From Aquabacter sp. L1I39 (GTDB lineage Bacteria > Pseudomonadota > Alphaproteobacteria > Rhizobiales > Xanthobacteraceae): a stretch of 64,000 nucleotides of DNA. The position numbers and the translations under genes were made by a program. Shown here piece after piece: positions 16,593 to 25,916 of this stretch. How positions within the stretch are numbered: the stretch's first letter is position 1; each line of letters begins with the position of its first letter. The stretch is from positions 3,495,695-3,559,694 of the forward strand of contig NZ_CP072392.1 in the NCBI RefSeq assembly GCF_017742835.1, in the 5' to 3' direction. Under the pieces are notes generated by a model. The model was given only the letters and a program-made list of their open reading frames with translations, was not told where the DNA came from and made no database searches.

Positions 16593-18158
16593 ATGGCGGC
16601 ATTGAATGTCCGGGGGCGAGGGGCGGGGATCGCGCTGGCGATCGCGCTCATTCTGGGCGGGTGCGCTACCAATGCGGTCAACATGGCACCCTCCGCGCCG
16701 GACCAGCCCTGGAACGGGCGGACAGGGGAGGGCGACCTCTATCTGGCGCAGGCGGAACCCGCCGCGCCGGCCGCCGCAGCGGTGGATGGGCGCCCGGCAG
16801 CGCCCGACTTCCGCGTCGCCCCTAATCCCGCCCTGTCGGACCTCGCGCCGCCTCCGGCGCTGGATCCCAGCCATGCCTACAAGCTGCCGGAACTCATCGA
16901 CATCGCCCAGCGCAACAATCCGGCCACCAAGTCCGCCTGGGAGCGGGCGCGGCAGGCGGCGCTGGCGGTGGGCATGGTGGAAGCGACCTATCTGCCCCTC
17001 ATCACCGCCAATGTGGTGGGCGGCTATCAGAACACGTCCAATGCCTTGCCCGTGCCGCTGGGCACACAGCGCTATTTCGAGACCACAGCAGAGGGCGTCG
17101 CCCCCTCCATCGCGCTTCAATGGCTCATCTTCGATTTCGGCCAGCGCATGGCGGTGGCGGGGGCAGCCAAGCAGGCGAGCGTTGCTGCCAATGTGCTGTT
17201 CAACGGAGCGCACCAGAAACTCATCTTCGATGTGACGCGCACCTATTATGCCTATGGCGCCGCCCGGGCCCGCACCCGCATCGCCGGCGAGGCGCTGGCC
17301 AATGCGCAGGCCATCCGCGCGGCTGCGGAGGGGCGCTTGGGCGAGGGGCTCGCCACCACGGTGGAGGTGGCCCAGGCGCGCCAGCAGGTGGCGCAATCGG
17401 AATTGCGGCGGGTGCAGGCGGAAGGGCAGGAGCGGGACGCCTATCAGGGGCTTCTCAACGCCATGGGCGTGACCGCTACCTTGCGCATGAAGGTGGCCGA
17501 TAGTGCCGGCCGCCGGCTTCCGGACGTGTCCTCCGTGCCTACCGACGCCATGATCCGCCTGGCGCTTGCCCAGCGTCCGGACGTGATGGCGAGCTATGCG
17601 GCGGTCAAGGCGAGCCAGGCGGGCATTGATGCCGCCAAGGCAGAATTGCTGCCCAAGGTGTTCGTGGCGGGGGCGGTGGCCACCGGCAATGGCTCCTTCA
17701 ACGCCAACGGCCTGCCCACCATCGGCCAACAGGCCAGCGGCACCGGCGTGCTGGTGGGCGCGACCGTGCCGCTCTATGACGCCGGCCTTCGGGCGGCTCA
17801 GGTGAAGCAGGCGGAATCCCGCGCAGCGACGGCCGAGGGCACCTTCAGAAAGGTGCAGAGCGATGCGGTGGCCGAGATCGTGGCCGCCGGCAATGCGCTG
17901 CGCACGGCGCTGGAATCCTACAAGGCCGCCACCGCCTTGGCGTCCGCCGCCGCCACCACCTATGACGCGGCCTTCGATGCCTACAAGAACGGCCTTGGCA
18001 CGGTGACGGCCGCCACAGCCGCCGATACGGGCCTGCTGGACGCCCGGCAGGCCCAGGCGGAGACTCACGCCGCCTCCCTCATTGCCGCCGCAAACCTTGC
18101 TTTCGTGGTGGGGGCCATGACCTCCAGCCAGAATGTGCCGTATCTGCTGTCGCAATAG
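16593..18158 (+). CDS. mdtP: Outer-membrane efflux channel, NodT/MdtP-like lipoprotein
   Basis: The product has 521 residues. The N-terminus AIALILGGCATNAVNM is a lipoprotein signal with Cys at the lipobox, as in NodT-type TolC proteins. Two TolC repeats follow, with helical segments (LPELIDIAQRNNPATKSAWERAR; then a second at ~residue 330), giving the alpha-helical periplasmic barrel. GTG at 16584 is an alternative start. It completes a tripartite pump with the two genes before it. Confidence 0.87.
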   Translation: MAALNVRGRGAGIALAIALILGGCATNAVNMAPSAPDQPWNGRTGEGDLYLAQAEPAAPAAAAVDGRPAAPDFRVAPNPALSDLAPPPALDPSHAYKLPELIDIAQRNNPATKSAWERARQAALAVGMVEATYLPLITANVVGGYQNTSNALPVPLGTQRYFETTAEGVAPSIALQWLIFDFGQRMAVAGAAKQASVAANVLFNGAHQKLIFDVTRTYYAYGAARARTRIAGEALANAQAIRAAAEGRLGEGLATTVEVAQARQQVAQSELRRVQAEGQERDAYQGLLNAMGVTATLRMKVADSAGRRLPDVSSVPTDAMIRLALAQRPDVMASYAAVKASQAGIDAAKAELLPKVFVAGAVATGNGSFNANGLPTIGQQASGTGVLVGATVPLYDAGLRAAQVKQAESRAATAEGTFRKVQSDAVAEIVAAGNALRTALESYKAATALASAAATTYDAAFDAYKNGLGTVTAATAADTGLLDARQAQAETHAASLIAAANLAFVVGAMTSSQNVPYLLSQ

Positions 18159-18246
18159 GTGCAAGGCACGCAGAGACTCGGGGGGCGGGAATCGCGGGCA
18201 CAGCAACCTTAACCGGCCGTCAACCGCGCCTTGCTAGAAAGGCGGC

Positions 18247-18564
18247 ATGCAAGCTCGCTCTCGCCTCCGCGCTTTCTTGTCCATTCTCCTCCTCTACACC
18301 GTGTCGGGGAGCGCCATCGCCTACTTTGCCTATCACGCCTATAATGGCGACCATGGGCTGATGGCGAAGCGCAACTATGAGCAGGAGGCCGCGCAGCTCG
18401 AAGCCGAGCTTGCCGCCTTGAAGGCGCAGCGGCGTGCGATCGAGCACAAGGTCTCCCTCCTTGATCCCCGCAATCTGGACCCCGATCTCCTGGACGAAGA
18501 GGGGCGCCGGCAGCTGGATTTCGTGAATGCCAAGGACCTGGTGCTTTTAAAAAGATGGAATTGA
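18247..18564 (+). CDS. ftsB: Septum formation initiator, FtsB/DivIC-like
   Basis: The 105-residue protein has one N-terminal membrane helix (FLSILLLYTVSGSAIAYFAY), followed by a short spacer and a coiled coil (YEQEAAQLEAELAALKAQRRA) and an acidic tail with DPDLLDEEGR. This is the DivIC/FtsB layout. FtsB-type proteins connect the FtsQ-FtsL group in the divisome. In alphaproteobacteria the gene is commonly found just upstream of pdhA, as here. Confidence 0.85.
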   Translation: MQARSRLRAFLSILLLYTVSGSAIAYFAYHAYNGDHGLMAKRNYEQEAAQLEAELAALKAQRRAIEHKVSLLDPRNLDPDLLDEEGRRQLDFVNAKDLVLLKRWN

Positions 18565-18615
18565 ACTCAGATTTGGTTCACGCGTTCTGTGAACTGAATA
18601 TAAGTTCAATATAAT
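18561..18615 (+). promoter_or_regulatory. pdhA promoter region with four GAAC/GTTC half-sites
   Basis: Two overlapping inverted repeats are visible: GTTCAC-N7-GTGAAC (18576-18594) and GAACT-N7-AGTTC (18591-18607). A further TTGAACT sits at 18561. A perfect TATAAT box follows at 18610-18615. The half-sites overlap where a -35 element would be, so they look like operators for a dimeric regulator. The regulator is not identified. Confidence 0.6.
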
Positions 18616-18726
18616 AGAATCAAGCGTTTGCAACGTGTTGCGGTGCAGCATGATGCATTTCGCGCTTTGCGGCCATTTCGAGGTGCGCTAGAGACTCTGT
18701 GGTTGCAGAGACGCCTCGAGGAAAAG

Positions 18727-19752
18727 ATGGCCGCGAGAAAAACCGCCGCGAAGCCCGCCGCACGGTCTGAGACCGTATCGGGTGGCGTACCCGCCTTCAC
18801 CAAGGACCAGGAGCTCGTCGCCTATCGCGAGATGCTGCTGATCCGCCGCTTCGAGGAAAAGGCCGGCCAGATGTATGGCATGGGCCTCATCGGCGGCTTC
18901 TGCCACCTTTATATCGGCCAGGAGGCCGTGGTGGTGGGCATGCAGATGGCCATGAAGAAGGGCGATCAGGTCATCACCGGCTATCGCGACCATGGCCACA
19001 TGCTCGCCACCGGGATGGAATCCAAGGGCGTCATGGCCGAATTGACCGGCCGGCGCGGCGGATATTCCAAGGGCAAGGGCGGCTCGATGCATATGTTCAG
19101 CATCGAGAAGCAGTTCTTCGGCGGCCACGGCATCGTCGGCGCCCAGGTCTCGCTCGGCACAGGCCTCGCCTTCGCCAACCATTATCGCGACAATGGCGCG
19201 GTCTCCGTCACCTATTTCGGCGACGGCGCGGCCAATCAGGGCCAGGTCTATGAGAGCTTCAACATGGCGGAGCTCTGGAAGCTGCCCGTCGTGTATGTGA
19301 TCGAGAACAACAAGTATGCCATGGGCACCGCGGTCACCCGCGCCTCCGCCCAGACCGACTTCTCGAAGCGCGGCACCTCCTTCAACATCCCCGGCGAGCA
19401 GGTGGATGGCATGGACGTGCGCGCCGTGAAGGCGGCGGCCGAGCGGGCGCTGGCCTTCGCCCGCGAAGGCAACGGCCCCTACATCCTGGAAATGCAGACC
19501 TACCGCTATCGCGGGCACTCCATGTCGGACCCGGCCAAGTACCGGTCCAAGGAGGAAGTCCAGAAGATGCGGACTGAGCACGATCCCATCGAGCAGGTGC
19601 GTGCCCGTCTCCTGGAAGGGGGCCTGGCCACCGAGGAAGAGCTCAAGAAGATCGATGCCGAGATCCGCGACATCGTGAACGAGGCGGCGGACTTCGCCAG
19701 CCACGATCCCGAGCCCGACGCATCCGAACTCTATACCGACATCCTGCGCTGA
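18727..19752 (+). CDS. pdhA: Pyruvate dehydrogenase E1 component, alpha subunit
   Basis: The product has 341 residues. The ATG at 18727 follows GAGGAAAAG. E1-alpha binds thiamine diphosphate and with E1-beta decarboxylates pyruvate and acetylates lipoyl groups. Diagnostic parts are GYRDHGHMLATGM, the GGSMHMFS loop, and the ThDP motif GDGAANQGQVYESFNMAELW ending in IENN. The phosphorylation-loop-like YRYRGHSMSDP is also present. Length fits the alpha2beta2 type. The first ~30 residues are a basic Ala/Lys extension. A small membrane-protein gene separates it from pdhB. Confidence 0.96.
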   Translation: MAARKTAAKPAARSETVSGGVPAFTKDQELVAYREMLLIRRFEEKAGQMYGMGLIGGFCHLYIGQEAVVVGMQMAMKKGDQVITGYRDHGHMLATGMESKGVMAELTGRRGGYSKGKGGSMHMFSIEKQFFGGHGIVGAQVSLGTGLAFANHYRDNGAVSVTYFGDGAANQGQVYESFNMAELWKLPVVYVIENNKYAMGTAVTRASAQTDFSKRGTSFNIPGEQVDGMDVRAVKAAAERALAFAREGNGPYILEMQTYRYRGHSMSDPAKYRSKEEVQKMRTEHDPIEQVRARLLEGGLATEEELKKIDAEIRDIVNEAADFASHDPEPDASELYTDILR

Positions 19753-19782
19753 CCCGTCGGCCCGACCGCACGGAGCGACATC

Positions 19783-20112
19783 ATGGCCGAGTTGAGCCTC
19801 CTTCTCATCGTGGTCTCCATTGTCGGCATCGCCGGCAGCTGGGGCCTGGCGGTCTATGAAGGGACCCTGGCCGAGGAAGCGGCGGGACGGGTGACCCTCG
19901 TCCGCCGCCTCGCCCTCATCGTCTGGCCGTTCGCCGCCAGCGGGCGCATCGACCCGAACAATGTGCACGGGAAGCGGGCCAACAAGGCGCGCATTGCCCT
20001 CATCGCCTCCGTCATGGTCGCGGCCGCCGCGGCCTCCGTCTACACCAATCTCACCCATGTGCGTCCGGTGAAGGCCGCTTCCGCGGTTGCGCCCGCACCG
20101 AGCAAGAGCTGA
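19783..20112 (+). CDS. Small two-helix membrane protein between pdhA and pdhB
   Basis: The product has 109 residues, with hydrophobic helices at about residues 4-24 and 70-88 and a basic stretch between them ([20 protein letters not shown], then [10 protein letters not shown]). A Pro/Ala tail ends it. It does not match a family I can name. It is spaced 30 bp from pdhA and 5 bp from pdhB, so it is surely co-transcribed with the complex. Whether it helps locate the complex at the membrane is unknown. Confidence 0.75.
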   Translation: MAELSLLLIVVSIVGIAGSWGLAVYEGTLAEEAAGRVTLVRRLALIVWPFAASGRIDPNNVHGKRANKARIALIASVMVAAAAASVYTNLTHVRPVKAASAVAPAPSKS

Positions 20113-20117
20113 CAGCC

Positions 20118-21524
20118 ATGCCCATCGACATTCTCATGCCGGCGCTCTCTCCCACCATGGAGAAGGGCAACCTGACGAAATGGGTCAAGAAGGAAGGCGA
20201 CACCGTCAAGTCCGGTGACGTGATCGCCGAGATCGAGACCGACAAAGCCACCATGGAAGTGGAAGCGGTCGACGAGGGCATCCTCGGCAAGATCCTGGTG
20301 CCCGAGGGCACCCAGGACGTGGCCGTGAACACGCCCATCGCCGTCATCGTCGCCGAGGGCGAGGATGTGAACGCCGCCCCCGCCCCGCAGCAGAAGGCCG
20401 CCGAGAGCGCGCCGCCCGCCGCGCCCCAGCCCTCGCCGGTGGCCGCGGCCGCCCCGGCCCAGCAGGCCGCCGTGCCCTCCGCCGTCGCCAACCCGCCGGT
20501 GGTCACCGCCCAGCCCGATCCGGAAGTCCCGGCCGGCACCGAATTCGTCACCATGACCGTGCGCGAGGCCCTGCGCGACGCCATGGCCGAGGAAATGCGC
20601 CGCGACGGCGACGTCTTCGTCATGGGCGAGGAAGTGGCCGAGTATCAGGGCGCCTACAAGATCACTCAAGGGTTGCTCCAGGAGTTCGGCGCCAAGCGCG
20701 TGGTGGACACCCCCATCACCGAGCACGGCTTTGCCGGCATGGGTGTCGGCGCCGCCATGGCGGGCCTGAAGCCCATCGTGGAGTTCATGACCTTCAACTT
20801 CGCCATGCAGGCGATCGACCAAATCATCAACTCGGCCGCCAAGACCCTCTACATGTCCGGCGGCCAGGTGCAGTGCTCCATCGTCTTCCGCGGCCCGAAC
20901 GGCGCCGCTGCCCGCGTGGCCGCCCAGCACAGCCAGGATTATTCCTCCTGGTACAGCCACATTCCCGGCCTCAAGGTGGTGGCGCCCTATACGGCGTCCG
21001 ACGCCAAGGGCCTGCTCAAGGCCGCCATCCGCGACCCCAACCCCGTCATCTTCCTTGAGAACGAGATCCTCTACGGCCACTCCTTCGAGGTGCCGAAGCT
21101 CGACGATTTCGTGCTGCCCATCGGCAAGGCCCGCATTGCGCGCCCCGGCAAGGACGTGACCCTGGTGGCCTGGTCCATCGGCATGACATATGCGCTGAAG
21201 GCGGCGGAAGAGCTGTCCAAGCAGGGCATCGAGGCGGAGGTCATCGACCTGCGCACCATCCGCCCCATGGACGTGCCCACCATCGTGGAAAGCGTGAAGA
21301 AGACCGGCCGCTGCGTGACGGTGGAAGAGGGCTGGCCGCAGTCCGGCGTCGGCTCCGAAATCGTCGCCCAGCTGATGGAGAAGGCGTTCGACTATCTCGA
21401 CGCCCCCGTCCTGCGCGTCACCGGCAAGGACGTGCCCATGCCCTATGCCGCCAACCTTGAGAAGCTGGCCCTGCCGTCGGTCGCCGAGGTGATCGCGGCG
21501 GTGCACGCCGTCACCTATCGCTGA
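20118..21524 (+). CDS. pdhB: Pyruvate dehydrogenase E1 component, beta subunit, with lipoyl domain
   Basis: The product has 468 residues. Residues 1-80 are a complete lipoyl domain ([18 protein letters not shown]) with modification Lys43 in [12 protein letters not shown] Pro/Ala linker extends to about residue 140. The E1-beta transketolase fold follows ([32 protein letters not shown]) with C-terminal transketolase domain [11 protein letters not shown]. An extra lipoyl domain on E1-beta is known in rhizobia and relatives and gives an additional swinging arm to the complex. Its lipoyl domain is nearly identical to that of pdhC next door, suggesting duplication or gene conversion. Confidence 0.96.
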   Translation: MPIDILMPALSPTMEKGNLTKWVKKEGDTVKSGDVIAEIETDKATMEVEAVDEGILGKILVPEGTQDVAVNTPIAVIVAEGEDVNAAPAPQQKAAESAPPAAPQPSPVAAAAPAQQAAVPSAVANPPVVTAQPDPEVPAGTEFVTMTVREALRDAMAEEMRRDGDVFVMGEEVAEYQGAYKITQGLLQEFGAKRVVDTPITEHGFAGMGVGAAMAGLKPIVEFMTFNFAMQAIDQIINSAAKTLYMSGGQVQCSIVFRGPNGAAARVAAQHSQDYSSWYSHIPGLKVVAPYTASDAKGLLKAAIRDPNPVIFLENEILYGHSFEVPKLDDFVLPIGKARIARPGKDVTLVAWSIGMTYALKAAEELSKQGIEAEVIDLRTIRPMDVPTIVESVKKTGRCVTVEEGWPQSGVGSEIVAQLMEKAFDYLDAPVLRVTGKDVPMPYAANLEKLALPSVAEVIAAVHAVTYR

Positions 21525-21541
21525 GCCCGGGGGAGCGGACC

Positions 21542-22927
21542 ATGCCCATCGAGATCCTGATGCCGGCCCTGTCTCCCACCATGGAGAAGGGCAACCTCGC
21601 CAAGTGGCTGAAGAAGGAAGGCGATACGGTCAAGTCCGGCGATGTGATCGCCGAGATCGAGACCGACAAGGCCACCATGGAAGTGGAGGCGGTGGACGAA
21701 GGCGTCCTCGCCAAGATCCTGGTGCCCGAGGGCACGCAGGACGTGCCGGTGAACCAGCTCATCGCCGTGCTGGCGGGTGAGGGCGAGGATGTGGCGGCGG
21801 CTGCGGCCGGTGCCGGATCCGGCGCCAAGCCTGCACCGGCTGCCGCCCCTGCTGCTCCCGCCGCTCCCCCTGCCGCGGCTGCTCCGGCCCCTGCGGCTGC
21901 CCCGGCACCCGCCGCCGCGCCCGCTCCCGCCGCCGCTCCGGCTCCGGCCGCTTCGGGCACCCGCGTGTTCGCCTCGCCGCTCGCCCGCCGGATCGCCAAG
22001 GACAAGGGCATCGACATCGCCGCCGTGGCCGGCTCCGGCCCCCATGGCCGCGTGATCGCCCGCGACCTGGACAATGTGCAGCCCGGCGCCAAGCCGGCGG
22101 CCGCGCCCACTGCTGCCGCCCCGGCTCCGGCCGCTGCGCCTGCCCCGGCCGCCGCGCCGAAGGCGGCCGCCGCGCCCGTCACCGGCCCCACCGCCGACCA
22201 GGTCAAGGCTCTCTTCGAGGCCGGGACCTATGAGGAGATCATGGCCGATGGCATGCGCAAGACCATCGCCCGTCGCCTGGTGGAGAGCGAGCAGCTCACC
22301 CCCACCTTCTATCTGTCGGTGGATTGCGACCTCGATGAGCTGATGGCCCTGCGTGAGACGGTGAACGGCACCGCCCCCAAGGACAAGGACGGCAAGCCCG
22401 CCTTCCGCGTCTCGGTGAACGACTTCATCATCAAGGCCATGGCGCTGGCGCTCCAGAAGGTGCCCGCCGCCAATGCGGTGTGGGCTGAGGACCGCATCCT
22501 GCGGATGAAGCATTCGGATGTGGGCGTGGCGGTGGCCATCGATGGCGGGCTCTATGCGCCGGTCATCAAGAAGGCCGAGACCAAGACACTGTCCGCCATC
22601 TCCAACGAGATGCGCGACCTTGCGCTGCGCGCCCGCAACAAGAAGCTGAAGCCGGAGGAATATTCCGGCGGCAGCACCTCCATCTCCAATCTCGGCATGA
22701 TGGGCATCCGCGATTTCGTCGCGATCATCAACGCGCCCCAGTCCTCCATCCTGGCCATCGGCGCCAGCGAGCAGCGGGCGGTGGTGCGCGGCGGCCAGAT
22801 CGTGGTGGCCACCCAGATGACCGCCACCATCACCTGCGACCATCGCGTGATGGACGGCGCGCTGGGCGCCGAGCTCCTGACCGCGTTCAAGCAGTTCGTG
22901 GAGAAGCCCTTCTCCATGCTGGTGTGA
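21542..22927 (+). CDS. pdhC: Dihydrolipoamide acetyltransferase, E2 of pyruvate dehydrogenase
   Basis: The product has 461 residues. One N-terminal lipoyl domain (Lys43) is followed by a very Ala/Pro-rich linker (about residues 82-140). Next come the peripheral subunit-binding domain ([20 protein letters not shown]), a second Ala/Pro linker, and the catalytic acetyltransferase domain with the active site [12 protein letters not shown] near the C-terminus. It forms the core of the complex and moves acetyl groups to CoA. It lies 17 bp after pdhB with a GGGGGAGCG ribosome site. Confidence 0.96.
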   Translation: MPIEILMPALSPTMEKGNLAKWLKKEGDTVKSGDVIAEIETDKATMEVEAVDEGVLAKILVPEGTQDVPVNQLIAVLAGEGEDVAAAAAGAGSGAKPAPAAAPAAPAAPPAAAAPAPAAAPAPAAAPAPAAAPAPAASGTRVFASPLARRIAKDKGIDIAAVAGSGPHGRVIARDLDNVQPGAKPAAAPTAAAPAPAAAPAPAAAPKAAAAPVTGPTADQVKALFEAGTYEEIMADGMRKTIARRLVESEQLTPTFYLSVDCDLDELMALRETVNGTAPKDKDGKPAFRVSVNDFIIKAMALALQKVPAANAVWAEDRILRMKHSDVGVAVAIDGGLYAPVIKKAETKTLSAISNEMRDLALRARNKKLKPEEYSGGSTSISNLGMMGIRDFVAIINAPQSSILAIGASEQRAVVRGGQIVVATQMTATITCDHRVMDGALGAELLTAFKQFVEKPFSMLV

Positions 22928-22933
22928 GTGATC

Positions 22934-22960
22934 GGCGCGCGGGGCCTTGCTCCGCGCGCC
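22934..22960 (+). terminator. GC-rich hairpin downstream of pdhC
   Basis: A perfect 9-bp stem GGCGCGCGG / CCGCGCGCC starts 7 bases after the stop codon. No T-run follows, so it may act as a partial terminator or an mRNA-stabilising end rather than a full stop. Confidence 0.45.
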
Positions 22961-23080
22961 GCTTCGTCGGGGGCGCAAACGCTGCGGCAGATCAAACCGC
23001 TCGCGGCGGTGAGCGTGTAGCAGGGCGGGGACGCGATGCTTCGGCATCGTGATCGAGCAAGCAAGAGAGCGAGACAGCCC

Positions 23081-23317
23081 ATGAGCCACACGCCCCACCA
23101 ACTGGCGGCCGACTTTCCCGACTATGCGGGCAAGATCCACGAGCTGCGCCAGTCCGACGCCCATTTCGCCCATCTGGTGTCGCAGTATGACGCCGTGAAC
23201 GAGATCGTCCACAAGGCCGAGACCAATATCGCGCCCATGGACGACCTGGACCTGGAAGAAAAGCGCAAGGAACGCGTCCGCCTAAAGGACGAGATCTACG
23301 CGCTCTTGTCCCGCTGA
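23081..23317 (+). CDS. DUF465/YdcH-family small protein
   Basis: The 78-residue helical protein starts at ATG 23081 (upstream in-frame codons have no ribosome site). The central part, IHELRQSDAHFAHLVSQYDAVN, followed by IAPMDDLDLEEKRKERVRLKDEIY, matches the short DUF465 family. Members are probably cytosolic coiled-coil dimers of unknown function. It lies within the pdh cluster, between the E2 and E3 genes. Confidence 0.85.
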   Translation: MSHTPHQLAADFPDYAGKIHELRQSDAHFAHLVSQYDAVNEIVHKAETNIAPMDDLDLEEKRKERVRLKDEIYALLSR

Positions 23318-23466
23318 TCGCCAGGCCCGGTGGCGCCCGAACGCCGCCGGGCCGGTTCATCCGCGAGGGCCGCCCGCTTCGCCGGGCCGGCCGCGTCGAG
23401 GGTGCAGGCGGGGCCTGACCGTTCCCACCACCCCCTCCCATCGGGACGGAGGGGAGGAGACACCCC

Positions 23467-24882
23467 ATGGCTGATGCATATGATGTGATCGTGATCGGCG
23501 GCGGACCGGGCGGCTATGTGGCCGCCATCCGCGCCGCCCAGCTCGGCTTCAAGACCGCGGTGGTGGAGAAATCCCATCTCGGCGGCATCTGCCTGAACTG
23601 GGGCTGCATCCCCACCAAGGCCCTGCTGCGCTCGGCCGAAATCTATCACTACATGCAGCACGCCAAGGATTACGGCCTCTCGGCGGACAATGTGACGTTC
23701 GATGCGGCTGCCGTGGTGAAGCGCTCGCGCGGGGTGTCGTCCCAGCTCGCCACCGGCGTCGGCTTCCTGATGAAGAAGAACAAGATCGACGTCATCTGGG
23801 GCAAGGCCAAGCTCATCGGCGCCGGCAAGATCGAGGTGCAGGCGGCGGAGAACCCCATCAAGGGCGCGCTCGGCGGCGGCACCTATTCGGGCAAGCACAT
23901 CATCGTCGCCACCGGCGCCCGCCCGCGCGCGCTGCCGGGCCTTGAGCCCGATAAGAAGCTCATCTGGACCTATTTCGAGGCCATGGTACCCGAGAAGATG
24001 CCCAAGTCCCTCCTGGTGATGGGTTCGGGCGCCATCGGCATCGAGTTCGCCTCCTTCTACCGCACCATGGGTGCCGAGGTGACCGTGGTGGAGGTTCTGC
24101 CGCAGATCCTGCCCGTGGAGGACGAGGAAATCGCGGCGGTGGCCCGCAAGCGGTTCGAGAAGCAGGGCATGAAGATCCTATCCGGCGCCAAGGTGACCGG
24201 CGTCACCAAGCATGCCGACAGCCTCACCGCCCATGTGGAAGACGCCAAGGGCGCCAAGCTCGACATCACCGTGGACCGGATGATCTCGGCCGTGGGCGTG
24301 GTGGGCAATGTGGATGGCCTCGGCCTTGAGGCGCTGGGCGTGAAGATCGAGCGCGGCATCATCTCGACCGATGGCTATGGCCGCACCAATGTGCCCGGCC
24401 TCTATGCCATCGGCGACGTGGCCGGCGCGCCCATGCTGGCTCACAAGGCCGAGCATGAGGGCGTGATCTGCGTGGAGACCATCAAGGGCCTTCACACCCA
24501 CCCCATGGACAAGAACAAGATCCCCGGCTGCACCTATTGCACGCCGCAGATCGCTTCCGTGGGCCTCACCGAGAAGAAGGCCAAGGAGCAGGGCCGCGAG
24601 ATCCGCGTCGGCCGCTTCCCCTTCATCGGCAACGGCAAGGCCATCGCGCTGGGCGAGCCGGACGGCCTAGTGAAGACCATCTTCGACAAGAAGACCGGCG
24701 AATTGCTGGGCGCCCACATGGTGGGGGCTGAGGTCACCGAGCTGATCCAGGGCTTCGTGGTGGCCATGAACCTGGAGACCACCGAAGAGGAGCTGATGCA
24801 CACGGTCTTCCCGCATCCCACCCTCTCGGAAATGATGCACGAGGCGGTGCTGGACGCCTATGGCCGGGTGATCCACACCTGA
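23467..24882 (+). CDS. lpdA: Dihydrolipoamide dehydrogenase, E3
   Basis: The product has 471 residues. The FAD-binding start VIVIGGGPGGYVAAIRAAQLG is followed by the redox disulfide GGICLNWGCIPTKALL (two Cys four residues apart). An NAD-binding GSGAIGIEFASFYRTMGAEV comes in the middle. The dimer-interface domain has the active-site His/Glu in VFPHPTLSEMMHEA. It reoxidises dihydrolipoyl groups and makes NADH. Its position after pdhA, pdhB and pdhC points to the pyruvate complex. An extra ~12-residue insertion (AENPIKGALGGG) lies near residue 125. Confidence 0.96.
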   Translation: MADAYDVIVIGGGPGGYVAAIRAAQLGFKTAVVEKSHLGGICLNWGCIPTKALLRSAEIYHYMQHAKDYGLSADNVTFDAAAVVKRSRGVSSQLATGVGFLMKKNKIDVIWGKAKLIGAGKIEVQAAENPIKGALGGGTYSGKHIIVATGARPRALPGLEPDKKLIWTYFEAMVPEKMPKSLLVMGSGAIGIEFASFYRTMGAEVTVVEVLPQILPVEDEEIAAVARKRFEKQGMKILSGAKVTGVTKHADSLTAHVEDAKGAKLDITVDRMISAVGVVGNVDGLGLEALGVKIERGIISTDGYGRTNVPGLYAIGDVAGAPMLAHKAEHEGVICVETIKGLHTHPMDKNKIPGCTYCTPQIASVGLTEKKAKEQGREIRVGRFPFIGNGKAIALGEPDGLVKTIFDKKTGELLGAHMVGAEVTELIQGFVVAMNLETTEEELMHTVFPHPTLSEMMHEAVLDAYGRVIHT

Positions 24883-24900
24883 GATAGGTTTCAATTCTTC

Positions 24901-24938
24901 TATTGGTGGCTAGACTCAAGCGAGGCTAGCCACCAATA
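24901..24938. repeat. Perfect 13-bp inverted repeat between lpdA and an orphan gene
   Basis: TATTGGTGGCTAG (24901-24913) and CTAGCCACCAATA (24926-24938) are exact reverse complements separated by 12 bases. There is no T-run on either side, so it is not a standard terminator. It marks the left edge of the AT-rich insert. Confidence 0.8.
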
Positions 24939-24956
24939 AATGCTGCTGGGGGGGGG

Positions 24957-25724
24957 GTGTGCGTGACTCTGAAATTGGAACAGCGCCAACCGTTGCCTGA
25001 ATGGCTTGAAGAGTTAAATTTGGAGCGATTTGATGAGGCTCCGCTTTTACTAGATAAAATCACGGAACGGTCCTTATATTATCCGGCGTGCGGTTTTGAT
25101 GGCCGTCCTGTGCAGTTTTTGAGCGGATTTGTTCACTCCTTTATTTATGCCGATTATGGAGTGCGGAAGCAGGAAGTGTTGTCCGAGCTGAATGAACCCG
25201 GTTTCCATGGATATGAAGTCGCCGCGTTTCGAGAGGTTGGGATCGAAGAACTGGCTCTCCAGCCATTTGAAATCCCGGTTGAGCGTCGTTCGGAGAGTGA
25301 ACGTCGCGCTCAGCTTGCGCATTCGATAATTCAACCATTTTCTGCCTTCTGGCTTATTTTTAGACGGCGGGAAGGATTTGAAGATCAACACGGACCCTCC
25401 CTCTTCAGTTTATTGTACTGCATCTACGATGGGGTGGCCGTGTATGAAAATTTATTCTCGGCTCGCAAATCTGCTCCTCTGATACTGGCGATTGTTCAGC
25501 CTGGTGATGGATTTGGTGGAAACTACTGCAGTTTCAAGGATGAGGGCGGCCTGCTTGCTGAGCTTGTAAAAGCGGGCAGTGTTTTGCCTGAGTATCTTGT
25601 ATGCGGTGGCATTGGCCTGGGTTATGTGGAATCGTTCTGGCCCAATATGTTTCCGCAATGTGTTGAGCGTTTTCAGCATGCGACCGGAAATGGCATTTGG
25701 CGCCGCCGGGACTTAGGTATGTGA
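24957..25724 (+). CDS. Orphan protein of unknown function in AT-rich insert
   Basis: The product has 255 residues and no recognised family. The start is a GTG at 24957 preceded by a run of G, with another GTG at 24963. The sequence is soluble-looking, with aromatic-rich segments (GFVHSFIYADYGVRKQEV, then QPFSAFWLIFRRREGFEDQHG and LLYCIYDGVAVYENLF). Codon use is clearly more AT-rich than the flanking lpdA and lipA, which usually neighbour each other. This suggests a single-gene insertion. The conserved-looking PGDGFGGNY could be a loop, but no function is inferred. Confidence 0.65.
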   Translation: MCVTLKLEQRQPLPEWLEELNLERFDEAPLLLDKITERSLYYPACGFDGRPVQFLSGFVHSFIYADYGVRKQEVLSELNEPGFHGYEVAAFREVGIEELALQPFEIPVERRSESERRAQLAHSIIQPFSAFWLIFRRREGFEDQHGPSLFSLLYCIYDGVAVYENLFSARKSAPLILAIVQPGDGFGGNYCSFKDEGGLLAELVKAGSVLPEYLVCGGIGLGYVESFWPNMFPQCVERFQHATGNGIWRRRDLGM

Positions 25725-25916
25725 GGTCCGAGTGTCGGGGGCGACGAATGCACTCTGTATCGGAGTGAGGTCGCGCGGCCCTCCTCGCCACAGACGTCAC
25801 CGCTTCCAACACAGCAGCCCCGCACGCGTCGCCCTCGACGTTCGCGGCCGCGAACGCTACATCTAGGCACGAATGCTCCTGCCGCCGCCGCGGCACGCGC
25901 GAAGGTCTTCTTGCTC

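Noticed and set aside
20040..21506. Long minus-strand frame opposite pdhB, His/Gly/Asp-rich
   Set aside because: A low-complexity antisense shadow of the E1-beta gene.
21511..23212. Minus-strand Gly/Arg-rich frame opposite pdhC
   Set aside because: It is the antisense reading of the Ala/Pro linker and is not a protein.
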